In this document: piece after piece, positions 1 to 7,908 of the stretch
How positions within the stretch are numbered: the stretch's first letter is position 1
How the letters are laid out: each line of letters opens with the position of its first letter
Assembly: GCA_964496575.1 (NCBI GenBank)
Contig: CAZCAC010000023.1
Span: 1-64,000, forward strand
DNA from: CAZCAC01 sp964496575
GTDB taxonomy: Bacteria; Planctomycetota; UBA1135; GCA-002686595
Length of the DNA: 64,000 bases
Direction of reading: 5' to 3'
Position numbers and translations under genes: made by a program
Notes under the pieces: model-generated
What the model saw: only the letters and a program-made list of their open reading frames with translations
What the model was told of the DNA's origin: nothing
Databases searched by the model: none

Positions 1-87
1 GTGGGTCGTTTGGGGTTGGGTGTTGCGGTCGGGGGGGGGGTCTCGGGTCGGGGGTGTTTTAATAATAAAAACCCCATACCCCGCCCC
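1..87. other. Window edge downstream of mnmA; G/T-rich tract with a weak hairpin
   Basis: No gene is visible. On the minus strand, just past the mnmA stop, GGGGTTTT is followed by an A/T loop and AAAAcaCCCC. That is a weak hairpin that could act as the mnmA terminator, although the arms are not perfect and the next bases are C-rich rather than T-rich. The first 55 bases are unusually G- and T-rich on the plus strand. Confidence 0.3.
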
Positions 88-1191
88 TCACCCCATCACC
101 CTCTCCGTGCCCCGTATCCACCCCCCCCCGATCAACCGATCCCCATCGTAGAACGCCGCGCCCTGCCCCTCCGCGACCGAGCTCTGCGCCTCCTCGAACC
201 GGACCGCCGCAACCCCACCCTCGACGGCGATCACCGCCTTGGCCGGAGTGCAGTGATAACGATGCTGGACCAGGGCCTCGAACTCTCCGGAGGCCGGGGG
301 ATCGAAGCCGATCCAGTTGAGCTGGTCGACGCTCATCGCCCTGAACCCGGTCTCCTCGCGCGGGCCGAGGACCACCGTCCCGGTGTCCGGATCCACCTCG
401 AGGACGTAGAGGGGTTCGCGACCGCCGATGCCGTGTCCCTTCCGCTGACCGATGGTGAAGTTCTCGGTGCCCGCGTGCTCGCCCAGGACCCGCCCCGAGG
501 AGTCGACCAGCCGGCCCGGGTGCAGGGCGACGCCCCGGCTGGCCAGCAGCCGGCGGTAGTCGTTCGACGGGACGAAGCAGATCTCCTGGCTGTCCGCCTT
601 CTCCGCGGTGCGCAGCCCCGCTTCCGCGGCGATCTCGCGCACCCGGGGCTTGGAGAGCTCGCCCAGCGGCAGGCGGGTGCGGGCGAGGTTCTCCTCCGCG
701 ACGCAGAAGAGCTGGTACGACTGGTCCTTGTGCCGGTCCACGCCTCGCCGCACGCAGACCCGCCCCTCCTCGATCGAGAGCCGGGCGTAGTGACCCGTCG
801 CGACCCCCTCGGCGCCCAGCTCCTCCGCGAAGCGCAGCAGGGCGTCGAACTTGAGGTCCCGGTTGCAGACCGCGCAGGGGTTCGGCGTCCGGCCCCGGCC
901 GTACTCCTCGACGAAGTAGCTCACGATCCGCTGGAACTCCTCCGCCAGATCCACCGCGTGGAACGGGATCCCGAGCGACGCGGCCACCATCCGCGCGTCC
1001 CGCGCGTCGGAGACCGAGCAGCAGGACTTCTTGTGGCTCTCCCCCTCCTCGAGGGTCACCCCATTGCGCATGAACAGCCCCACCACCTCGAACCCCTCCC
1101 GGGTCAGCATCCAGGCAGCGACCGAGGAGTCGACGCCGCCGCTCATGGCCACGACGAAGCGGCGGGGGGAGGAGGGATCGGGGGGGGACAC
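88..1191 (-). CDS. mnmA: tRNA-specific 2-thiouridylase MnmA
   Basis: Cytoplasmic enzyme that adenylates and thiolates U34 of tRNA-Lys, -Glu and -Gln, using sulfur relayed from a desulfurase. The 367-residue product has the usual family length. It carries the ATP PP-loop SGGVDSS at residues 17-23, the first catalytic cysteine in NPCAVC (Cys106), the GHYAR motif near 133, KDQSYQLF near 155, and the second catalytic cysteine in SQEICFVP (Cys205). The start is GTG, because the next ATG lies directly at the PP-loop and would remove the first beta strand. A TATCCT -10-like box lies 26 bases upstream; no Shine-Dalgarno is visible. The gene is divergent from yajC. MnmG, encoded at 5546-7513, modifies position 5 of the same uridine. 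Confidence 0.95.
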   Translation of the reverse strand: MSPPDPSSPRRFVVAMSGGVDSSVAAWMLTREGFEVVGLFMRNGVTLEEGESHKKSCCSVSDARDARMVAASLGIPFHAVDLAEEFQRIVSYFVEEYGRGRTPNPCAVCNRDLKFDALLRFAEELGAEGVATGHYARLSIEEGRVCVRRGVDRHKDQSYQLFCVAEENLARTRLPLGELSKPRVREIAAEAGLRTAEKADSQEICFVPSNDYRRLLASRGVALHPGRLVDSSGRVLGEHAGTENFTIGQRKGHGIGGREPLYVLEVDPDTGTVVLGPREETGFRAMSVDQLNWIGFDPPASGEFEALVQHRYHCTPAKAVIAVEGGVAAVRFEEAQSSVAEGQGAAFYDGDRLIGGGWIRGTERVMG

Positions 1192-1216
1192 GGGGTTCCG
1201 GGGGAGGAGAGCGCTC

Positions 1217-1222
1217 AGGATA
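1217..1222 (-). promoter_or_regulatory. Putative -10 box (TATCCT) of mnmA
   Basis: TATCCT on the minus strand, 26 bases before the mnmA GTG, in the space shared with divergent yajC. No good -35 hexamer is visible. The same hexamer recurs before the genes starting at 10219, 38540 and 61340. Confidence 0.3.
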
Positions 1223-1314
1223 GCGAAGATCGGGGGAGTCGAGGCGGCTCCACCCGCTCACTTCGCTATGCTCTTCGGCCGCAGCTTTCCACCCCACCCC
1301 GTCCTCCCGGTCCC

Positions 1315-1737
1315 ATGTACCTCCCCACCCTCCCCTCCTCCGCCGCCATCCTGCAGGAAACGACTACCACCCAGAGCGCCTCCCCCGATCCGGGAACCGA
1401 CGGTGCGGGAACCGACCCCAACTCGACTCCGCCCGGTCCCTGCGGCGGTGGCAGCATGATGCTCCCGATGCTGGCCATCCTGGCCATCTTCTGGATCGTC
1501 ATGATCGGTCCGGAGCGGAAGAAGCGGAAGGCGCGCGAGGCGATGCTCGGCGCCCTGCAGAAGGGAGACAAGGTGATGACCAACGGCGGCATGTTCGGCA
1601 GCGTCGCCTCGGTCCAGGACGACGTCGTGACCGTGCAGGTCGCCGACAACGTGCGCATCAAGTTCACCCGCGGCGCGATCCAGGCGGTGGTCGAGCAGAA
1701 GGACGGAGCCCAGCCGGCGGGCGATTCGAAGGGGTGA
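1315..1737 (+). CDS. yajC: Preprotein translocase subunit YajC
   Basis: Small inner-membrane partner of the SecDF complex. The 140-residue product has one membrane segment at about 48-66 (MMLPMLAILAIFWIVMIGP), followed by the basic ERKKRKAR stretch and the family signature KGDKVMTNGGMFGSV. The C-terminal half matches YajC well. The roughly 45-residue N-terminal extension rich in Thr, Pro, Gly and Ser is longer than in most homologues. The ATG at 1315 is the first one downstream of the mnmA/yajC divergent space; an internal ATG near residue 48 would cut into the membrane segment. No secD or secF is next to it; the following gene is a YraN homologue 63 bases downstream. Confidence 0.9.
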   Translation: MYLPTLPSSAAILQETTTTQSASPDPGTDGAGTDPNSTPPGPCGGGSMMLPMLAILAIFWIVMIGPERKKRKAREAMLGALQKGDKVMTNGGMFGSVASVQDDVVTVQVADNVRIKFTRGAIQAVVEQKDGAQPAGDSKG

Positions 1738-1800
1738 GGAACCACGCGATAGCGTCTCCCGTCGGGTGACGAATCGCTCCGAAGAATCGGTCTCCAGGGC

Positions 1801-2364
1801 GTGACCGGTCCCCTCCCCGTCCGTCGATCGTTCGTGACGACGGGGAGCTCGCGACGCCGGTGGATCCGTTTCGACGCGCCGCTCCGTCGCGCCCTCGCCC
1901 ACCTCGCGCCCCGTCTCTTCCTGCGCTGCGCACGGGCCTCCCGAGCCGAGCTCGGGCTGGCCGGGGAGGAGCTCGCCGCGCGCTGGCTCCTCCGGCGCGG
2001 CTGGCGCCTGCGCGGGAGACGGGTGGTCACGCCCGAGGGGGAGGTCGACCTCTGGGCGGAGCGGGAGGGGCGGAGCTGGGTGATCGAGGTCAAGACCGGA
2101 CGCCTGCGGCGGTCGCCCCCGATCCGCGGGGTCCCCTCGGCGCCGCGGTGGGATCTGCGCTGGCGACCGGGGCAGCGGATCGATCGCGGGCAGCTCCGGC
2201 GCCTCTTCCGGGCGGCCCGCCACCTCGGCCGGGGGTGCGGGCGGAGCTCGGGAGTGCTCCTGGTCGAGGTGCTGGTTTCCCCGGACGGGCGCGCGATCTG
2301 CGTGCTGCCCCCGAGCCCTCTCACCGAGGAATGGCCTCCGCACTTCTCGGAAGTGCCCCGGTGA
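1801..2364 (+). CDS. YraN/UPF0102-family nuclease-like protein
   Basis: Member of the UPF0102 family, which has the restriction-endonuclease (PD-D/ExK) fold; the cellular role is not settled. The family core is GLAGEELAARWLLRRGW (about 52-68), then E81-V-D83 and E96-V-K98, which supply the predicted metal-binding and catalytic acidic and lysine residues. At 187 residues it is clearly longer than the usual 115-130. It has an Arg-rich N-terminal extension of about 45 residues and an insertion (about 101-140) after the EVK motif. Starting at GTG 1801 is the longest option; the true start may be nearer GLAGEE, with the extension untranslated. It follows yajC on the same strand after 63 bases. Confidence 0.75.
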   Translation: MTGPLPVRRSFVTTGSSRRRWIRFDAPLRRALAHLAPRLFLRCARASRAELGLAGEELAARWLLRRGWRLRGRRVVTPEGEVDLWAEREGRSWVIEVKTGRLRRSPPIRGVPSAPRWDLRWRPGQRIDRGQLRRLFRAARHLGRGCGRSSGVLLVEVLVSPDGRAICVLPPSPLTEEWPPHFSEVPR

Positions 2365-2399
2365 GGGACGGCTCGCTCCCCTCGGGCGCCCCGACTCCC

Positions 2400-2405
2400 T
2401 AGACT
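2400..2405 (+). promoter_or_regulatory. Putative -10 box (TAGACT) upstream of the sugar transferase gene
   Basis: TAGACT lies 75 bases before the ATG at 2480. The hexamer is identical to that before the gene at 11878. No clear -35 box. If it is used, it gives a leader of about 70 bases containing GGGGGTT/AACC-like G- and C-runs. Confidence 0.3.
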
Positions 2406-2479
2406 GAAAGGGGGTTACACCCCCGGGACCCCCGCAACCGAAGAGGGTTCCACCGGGGGCTCCGAGCCTCTCCCCTCCC

Positions 2480-4030
2480 ATGCTGCGCGTCCTCAGCCAC
2501 TACCTCCCGGTACGGAAGGCCCTCCTGGTCCTCAGCGAGACCCTGATCCTCTGGATCGTGCTCGCCACGGCGGGGACGGCCCACCTGTGGCAGCCCGATC
2601 AGGAGCTCCACCACGCCCTGGCCCGGGGGATGAACTCGATGACCCCCGAGAGCGCCCGGGGCCACTGCCTGCTCACCGCCTTCCTCGTCTCGGCCCTGGC
2701 CCAGGTGGCGATCTCGTTCAACGAGCTGTACGACTTCCGGGTGTCGCTGTCCCGCTACGAGCGCGCCCGCCGCTTCGTCGGGTCGATGGGCTCGGGCCTC
2801 GCGGTGGCGCTCGTCGTGGTGGTGCTGGCGGACTGGTGGCAGCTGAACCCGGCGCTCGATTTCCCCGGACTGAGCCTCTGGCAGAAGGTCCGGATGTTGA
2901 TCTTCGCCCTGCTGATCGGCTTCGCCCTGCTCTACTCCTGGCGCACCCTCTTCCACGGTCTCCTGCGCCGGGCGCGCTTCTACCAGCGGGTCCTGATCCT
3001 CGGCTCCAGCCGGGCGGCGCACGTGCTGGCCCGGGAGATGCGCGCCCACGCCGCTTCGGGCTACGAGGTCGCCGGCATCCTGCCCGAGCTCCTCCCCTCC
3101 ACCGAGGAGGCGCCGGTCCCCGCCTTCGATCCCGAGGAGACGGGCACGGAGGACCTCATCCTGAAGGGCGTTCACCTCGACGAGAACGAGGTCAGGCACG
3201 ATGACGATCCGGAGCGACGCCAGGAGCTGATCCACCTCGCCCGGGAGCTGGGCGTCGACGAGATCGTCGCCACGCTCGCCGACCGGCGCAAGAAGCTGCC
3301 CGTCGGGGAGCTCTTGCGCTGTCGCCTGGGGGGCCTCTCGGTCCGCAGCTACGACCCGGTGTTCGAGAACGTCGCGGGGAAGATCTCGGTCGAGTCGCTG
3401 CGCCCCTCGTACCTGATCTTCGACGAGGGTTTCGCCCGCCACCCGTGGGGAGACCTGCTCAAGCGCACGATGGACTGGATGCTGGCCCTGGTGATGCTCC
3501 TGATCTTCTGGCCGGCGATGCTGATCACGGCGATCTGCGTGCGCATGAACTCGGAGGGCCCCGCGCTCTTCCAGCAGGTTCGGGTCGGGCGCGACGGCCG
3601 CCCCTTCACCCTGCTCAAGTTCCGCTCGATGTACATCGACGCCGAGAAGCGCACCGGGCCCGTCTGGGCGACCGAGGACGATCCCCGCATCACCTCGGTG
3701 GGCAAGTTCATTCGCCGCACGCGTCTCGACGAGCTGCCGCAGCTGTTCAACGTGCTCGGCGGCAGCATGTCCCTGGTCGGCCCCCGCCCCGAGCGCTCGG
3801 TCTTCGTCGACGAGCTCGCGGAGCAGATCCCCTACTTCCGCCAGCGGCACATCGTCAAGCCGGGGCTGACCGGGTGGGCGCAGATCAACTACCCGTACGG
3901 GAACACCGTCGAGGACGCCCTGCAGAAGCTCCAGTTCGACCTCTTCTACATCAAGTACCAGTCGTTCCTGTTCGACCTGTCGATCCTGTTCAACACGATC
4001 AAGATGGTGTTGCTCCGGAAGGGAACGTGA
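2480..4030 (+). CDS. Exopolysaccharide undecaprenyl-phosphate sugar transferase (EpsB/WcaJ-type)
   Basis: Polyprenyl-phosphate hexose-1-phosphate transferase that should start assembly of an exopolysaccharide repeat unit on undecaprenyl phosphate at the inner membrane. The 516-residue protein has four N-terminal membrane segments (about 12-30, 65-85, 102-120, 138-155), a Rossmann-like middle domain (RVLILGSSRAAHVLA) and, after a fifth hydrophobic segment (TMDWMLALVMLLIFWPAML), the catalytic bacterial sugar transferase domain with LKFRSMY, TRLDELPQL, SLVGPRPE and KPGLTGWAQI. The architecture matches the sugar transferases associated with exosortase/PEP-CTERM loci in other bacteria (TIGR03013-like). 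No other polysaccharide biosynthesis gene is adjacent, so the glycan is unknown. The next gene on this strand starts 149 bases downstream. Confidence 0.9.
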   Translation: MLRVLSHYLPVRKALLVLSETLILWIVLATAGTAHLWQPDQELHHALARGMNSMTPESARGHCLLTAFLVSALAQVAISFNELYDFRVSLSRYERARRFVGSMGSGLAVALVVVVLADWWQLNPALDFPGLSLWQKVRMLIFALLIGFALLYSWRTLFHGLLRRARFYQRVLILGSSRAAHVLAREMRAHAASGYEVAGILPELLPSTEEAPVPAFDPEETGTEDLILKGVHLDENEVRHDDDPERRQELIHLARELGVDEIVATLADRRKKLPVGELLRCRLGGLSVRSYDPVFENVAGKISVESLRPSYLIFDEGFARHPWGDLLKRTMDWMLALVMLLIFWPAMLITAICVRMNSEGPALFQQVRVGRDGRPFTLLKFRSMYIDAEKRTGPVWATEDDPRITSVGKFIRRTRLDELPQLFNVLGGSMSLVGPRPERSVFVDELAEQIPYFRQRHIVKPGLTGWAQINYPYGNTVEDALQKLQFDLFYIKYQSFLFDLSILFNTIKMVLLRKGT

Positions 4031-4179
4031 GGGGAGAGGGGTGAGCCGGTAGCTCGGAGCCCGGTCTGGCGTGGCGTTCGCCTTCGACCAACGCCACATC
4101 CGCCTTAATCCGGCCTCGTTGCGACAAATCGATCCACTAGATCGCTTTTGCCAGGGGTGGAGTGTTGATTGGGCCCGCG

Positions 4180-5538
4180 ATGAGTTCCACCCCCGAACCC
4201 GAGCCCACCGACTCCCCCACCCTGCGCCTGGTGCGGCGAATCGTAGACGTGCAGCCGGCGGAGCTCGTCCCGCTCCTCCTGGGGGTGCTCTACTTCTTCC
4301 TGCTGCTCTCCGGGTACTACATCCTTCGCCCGATCCGCGAGTCGTTCGGGATCAGCTCCGGAACCGGCCAGCTGCCCGCGCTGATGTACGGCACCGTGGT
4401 GGCGATGGTGCTGATCAACCCGCTCTACTCCTCGCTGGTGGCGAGGGTGCCGCGCAGTCGCGTCGTCCCGCTCGTCTACCGCGGCTTCATCGTGCTGCTG
4501 CTCGGCTTCTCGTTCGGCCTGAGACTCCTCGAGGGGGATGCGATCCTCTGGACGGGGCGTGCCTTCTACGTCTTCCTCAGCGTCTTCAACTACTTCGTCG
4601 TCTCGATCTTCTGGACCGTCTTCGCCGACCTCTTCGGCCCGGACCGCGCCAAGCGCCTCTTCGGCCTGGCCGCCGTCGGGGGCAGCCTCGGCGCGATCCT
4701 CGGCAGCTCGCTCACCCGGTTCCTGGTCGAGACGCTCGGCCCTGCCAACCTCTTGATTCTTTCGTGCCTCTTCCTCGAAGGCGCGGTCCGGGCCGCACGC
4801 GCGGTGATGGGCCGCTTCAGCGCGACGGCGGCCGAGGACGCGAGCCGGTCGGGTACCCGACTCCAGGCGCGCGGGGACATCGCCCTCGGCGGCAGCATGT
4901 GGGCGGGGATGCGCGCCGCCTTCCGCTCGCCGTACCTGCTGTGCGTCAGCGCCTACGTGCTCCTCTACGGCCTCTCCTCCACCTTCGCCTACTTCTTCCA
5001 GGCCGAGGTCGTCGCGGCGGCGTCCGAGTCGGATACGGTGAGGACCAAGATCTTCGCGAACCTCGACCTGTGGGTGAGCCTCGTCACGCTCTGCTTCCAG
5101 CTCCTCGTCGCGGGGCGTCTGCTGAAGTGGTTCGGCGCGGGGATCACCCTGATCGTGCTCCCGGTGTACAGCCTGCTCGGCTTTCTGCTGCTCGCCTCGG
5201 GGTGGATCCCGGCGGGGTCCCTGCTACTCGTCTTCAGCCTCTTCCAGATCCTCCGCCGCAGCCTGGGGTACGGTATCGCGCGGCCGGCGCGCGAGGTCCT
5301 CTGGACGGTGCTCACCCCCGAGGAGAAGTACAAGGCGAAGAACCTGGTCGACCTCGCCGTGCCGCGCTTCGGGGACGTGGTGGGAGCGAAGGTGTCGGGG
5401 GGAATCCAGGCGGCCGGCCTCGGCCTCGTGGCCCTGGCCCTCACTGCCGCCCCGCTCGCTCTCCTCTGGATCGGCACGGGCCTCGCGCTCGGCGCCGGGT
5501 TCGAGCGACGCGACCCGACATCTCGCACCGAGGGCTGA
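4180..5538 (+). CDS. ATP/ADP translocase-like (Npt1/Npt2-type) MFS membrane protein
   Basis: Polytopic inner-membrane protein with about ten to twelve hydrophobic segments. It resembles the nucleotide-transporter branch of the major facilitator superfamily: LLGVLYFFLLLSGYYILRP at the first helix, then a basic RPIRESF motif and LPALMYGTVVAM. Such proteins are widespread in free-living bacteria, where transport of ATP or ADP is not established, so no substrate is claimed. The ATG at 4180 is used; an in-frame GTG at 4162 with AGGGG a few bases upstream would add six residues. It ends 7 bases from the convergent mnmG stop, with an imperfect G/C-rich inverted repeat spanning both stops. Confidence 0.75.
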   Translation: MSSTPEPEPTDSPTLRLVRRIVDVQPAELVPLLLGVLYFFLLLSGYYILRPIRESFGISSGTGQLPALMYGTVVAMVLINPLYSSLVARVPRSRVVPLVYRGFIVLLLGFSFGLRLLEGDAILWTGRAFYVFLSVFNYFVVSIFWTVFADLFGPDRAKRLFGLAAVGGSLGAILGSSLTRFLVETLGPANLLILSCLFLEGAVRAARAVMGRFSATAAEDASRSGTRLQARGDIALGGSMWAGMRAAFRSPYLLCVSAYVLLYGLSSTFAYFFQAEVVAAASESDTVRTKIFANLDLWVSLVTLCFQLLVAGRLLKWFGAGITLIVLPVYSLLGFLLLASGWIPAGSLLLVFSLFQILRRSLGYGIARPAREVLWTVLTPEEKYKAKNLVDLAVPRFGDVVGAKVSGGIQAAGLGLVALALTAAPLALLWIGTGLALGAGFERRDPTSRTEG

Positions 5539-5545
5539 GTGGCGA

Positions 5546-7513
5546 CTACCGGGGGGCGGAGTGCTCCCGCCGGTACCGCTCGAGATGCACCGCCAGCAGC
5601 GCGACGTCGGGAGGGCGAACACCCTCTACTCGAGAGGCCGCGCCGAGGGTCCGCGGGCGAAGCGCGTCGAGCTTCTGCCGCGCTTCCACGGCCATTCCGC
5701 TGAGGGATAGAAAGTCGAACTCGGAGGGGATCTCCCGCCCCTCCTGCCCGCGCAGCCGCTCGATGTCCTCCAGCTGGTTCTTGATGTAGCCCTCGTACTT
5801 CACGTCGGCCTCGAGCGTGTCGAGCTCGTCGACCGACAGCTCGAGCGCCCGCAGCTCCGGACGGCCGTCGACCAGCTCGCCGATCCGCACCTCCGGGCGT
5901 CGCAGGAGCTCGGCCAGCGTCTTGCCCGCCTCGCGCGTCGAGTCGAGGAGAGCGCGCGCCGCCTCGAGCCGCCGCGACTTCCCCGACCAGCTCCCGTGCT
6001 GGACCGCGGAGACGAGCCCGAGCTCGTGCCCGAGCCCGGTCAGGCGGCGATCGGCGTCGTCCTGCCGCAGGAGCAACCGGTGCTCCGCCCGGCTGGTGAA
6101 CATGCGGTAAGGCTCGCTGGGATTGGTGATCACCAGGTCGTCGATCAGGACGCCGATGTACGCCTGGTGACGACCGAGCACCAGCGGCGCGCGATCCATC
6201 ACCCACAGCGCCGCATTGGCGCCAGCGATGAGCCCCTGGGCGGCGGCCTCCTCGTAGCCGGAGGTGCCGTTGATCTGACCCGCCAGGTAGAGGCCGGGAA
6301 GCTCGCGAACGCAGAGGGTGTCGTCGAGCTGGTTCGGCTGGACGAAGTCGTACTCGACGGCGTAGCCGCGCTGGGCGAAGCGCGCCTCTTCCAGCCCGGG
6401 AATGGTGTGCACGAACTCCTCCTGCACCTCGAGAGGTAGCGAGGTGGAGATGCCGTTGGCGTAGATCCAGTCGCTGTCCAGCCCCTCCGGCTCGAGAAAG
6501 ACCTGATGCCGATCCCGGTCGGCGAAGCGACTCACCTTGTCCTCGATCGAGGGGCAGTAGCGCGGCCCCACGCCCTGGATCGCGCCGGAGTAGATCGGCG
6601 CCCGGTGCCGGTTCGCGCGGATGATCTCGTGCGTGATCGGCCGGGTCCAGGTGATGTGGCACGGACGCTGCTCGAGGCGCGGGAACCTCGCGCGATCGGT
6701 GCTCCACGAGAACGGCACCGGACGCTCGTCCCCCACCTGGCACTCGAGCCCGTCCCACCGGATCGAGTCGGCGAGGAGCCGCGGCGGCGTCCCGGTCTTC
6801 AGCCGGCCGGTGCGCAGGCCGAGCCGCGTGAGCTCACCGGTCAGCCCCTCGCACGAGGCCTCGCCCTTCCGCCCGCCGACAGCCTGCTCCTCGCCGGTGA
6901 ACATCACCGCGCGCAGGAAGGTCCCGGTGGTGAGGATGACCGCGCCGGCGCGCAGGATCCGACCATCCTCGAGCAGGACTCCCCGGACCCACGGACCTCG
7001 CTCCTCGCCGCCCCGCGCCGAGAGGTGCCCGGCGTTGACCGCCTCGACGAGCAGCCCGGCGACGCCGCCCTCCACCACCTCGAGCCCGCCGGCTCCGCGC
7101 ACCTCGCCGGTGATCTCCTCGCGGTAGCGGAAGCGGTCGGACTGGCAGCGCGGCGCGCGCACCGCGGCGCCCTTGCGCGTGCCGAGCATCCGGAACTGGA
7201 TCCCGGTCGCGTCGGCCACCCGTCCCATCACTCCCCCGAGGGCGTCGATCTCCTTGACCAGCTGGCCCTTGCCGAGACCGCCGATCGCCGGGTTGCAGCT
7301 CATCTCCCCGATCCTGTCGGCGCGGAAGGTGCAGAGCGCCACGGAGGCCGAGAGCCGCGTCGCGGCCAGGGCCGCCTCGATCCCGGCGTGGCCCCCCCCC
7401 ACGACCACCACGTCCCACTCCGCGGCCTCGGGGCGCGGATGGGCGTGGCGGCGGTCCGGAGAGGGCTCTGAGGGGGTGGGTGAGGTCATGACGAAGTCCG
7501 GGAGGCCGGACAT
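5546..7513 (-). CDS. mnmG: tRNA uridine-5-carboxymethylaminomethyl modification enzyme MnmG (GidA)
   Basis: FAD-dependent enzyme that, with MnmE, installs the (carboxymethyl)aminomethyl group on C5 of wobble U34. The FAD-binding VVVVGGGHAGIEAA is at 35-48, followed by the family-specific MSCNPAIGGLGKGQLVKEIDALGG, GTRKGAAVRAPR, RLKTGTPPRL and, near the C-terminus, GYEEAAAQGLIAGANAA and YEGYIKNQ; each matches GidA closely. At 655 residues it is slightly longer than usual because of about 30 extra N-terminal residues. ATG 7513 is used, but ATG 7489 (MTSPTP) is equally possible; neither has a visible Shine-Dalgarno. mnmE is not in the window. Confidence 0.96.
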   Translation of the reverse strand: MSGLPDFVMTSPTPSEPSPDRRHAHPRPEAAEWDVVVVGGGHAGIEAALAATRLSASVALCTFRADRIGEMSCNPAIGGLGKGQLVKEIDALGGVMGRVADATGIQFRMLGTRKGAAVRAPRCQSDRFRYREEITGEVRGAGGLEVVEGGVAGLLVEAVNAGHLSARGGEERGPWVRGVLLEDGRILRAGAVILTTGTFLRAVMFTGEEQAVGGRKGEASCEGLTGELTRLGLRTGRLKTGTPPRLLADSIRWDGLECQVGDERPVPFSWSTDRARFPRLEQRPCHITWTRPITHEIIRANRHRAPIYSGAIQGVGPRYCPSIEDKVSRFADRDRHQVFLEPEGLDSDWIYANGISTSLPLEVQEEFVHTIPGLEEARFAQRGYAVEYDFVQPNQLDDTLCVRELPGLYLAGQINGTSGYEEAAAQGLIAGANAALWVMDRAPLVLGRHQAYIGVLIDDLVITNPSEPYRMFTSRAEHRLLLRQDDADRRLTGLGHELGLVSAVQHGSWSGKSRRLEAARALLDSTREAGKTLAELLRRPEVRIGELVDGRPELRALELSVDELDTLEADVKYEGYIKNQLEDIERLRGQEGREIPSEFDFLSLSGMAVEARQKLDALRPRTLGAASRVEGVRPPDVALLAVHLERYRREHSAPR

Positions 7514-7620
7514 TCAACCCGACCGCTCCGCCGCTGGCGACCCCTATCATCTCTCGTGACTACGGGCTTTTCCGCCATCTCACTCAACCGGGCGAGGGCC
7601 GCGCGACGAAAGCGGTCTCC

Positions 7621-7836
7621 ATGCGCTCCTGGGTTTTTCGCCACCGGGCCCGACTGAGGGTGATCTACGGGCTGCCGTTCCCCCTCCCGGCCGACGAAGC
7701 CGTCCCGGAGGAGGTGCCGGAGCCCGCCCCCCGGGCGAGGCCGAAGAAGGTCCGGCGATCGGGCCTCGAGCCGGGAATGGTGGCCCGGAGGGGGCGCTAC
7801 GTGGTGATCGCCCCCATGGATCCTCCCACATTCTGA
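7621..7836 (+). CDS. Small basic hypothetical protein
   Basis: A 71-residue product, not recognised. It starts Arg-rich (MRSWVFRHRARLRVIYGLP), has an acidic and Pro-rich middle (VPEEVPEPAPRARPKKV) and a short hydrophobic end (RYVVIAPMD). Codon third positions are strongly G/C, as in the neighbouring real genes, which is the main support for coding. The gene sits in the 395-base space between mnmG (minus strand) and the HEAT/TPR gene (plus strand). No signal peptide, membrane segment or cysteine motif is visible. A competing minus-strand frame over the same bases is less convincing. It could be noise. Confidence 0.4.
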   Translation: MRSWVFRHRARLRVIYGLPFPLPADEAVPEEVPEPAPRARPKKVRRSGLEPGMVARRGRYVVIAPMDPPTF

Positions 7837-7879
7837 GCGCGAGAGGCGGCGGCGGTGCAACCTCGGCGGGGTTCTGGGT

Positions 7880-7885
7880 TAGATT
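7880..7885 (+). promoter_or_regulatory. Putative -10 box (TAGATT) of the 7909 operon
   Basis: GGTTAGATTGAG 24 bases upstream of the ATG at 7909. TAGATT matches the sigma-70 consensus TATAAT at four of six positions, and the same kind of box recurs in the window. No convincing -35. Confidence 0.35.
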
Positions 7886-7908
7886 GAGCTGTCTGCCCGG
7901 AGTACCCC

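Noticed and set aside
1..1314. Long N-terminal extension of the yajC frame back to base 1
   Set aside because: It is antisense to mnmA; only the part from ATG 1315 has YajC features.
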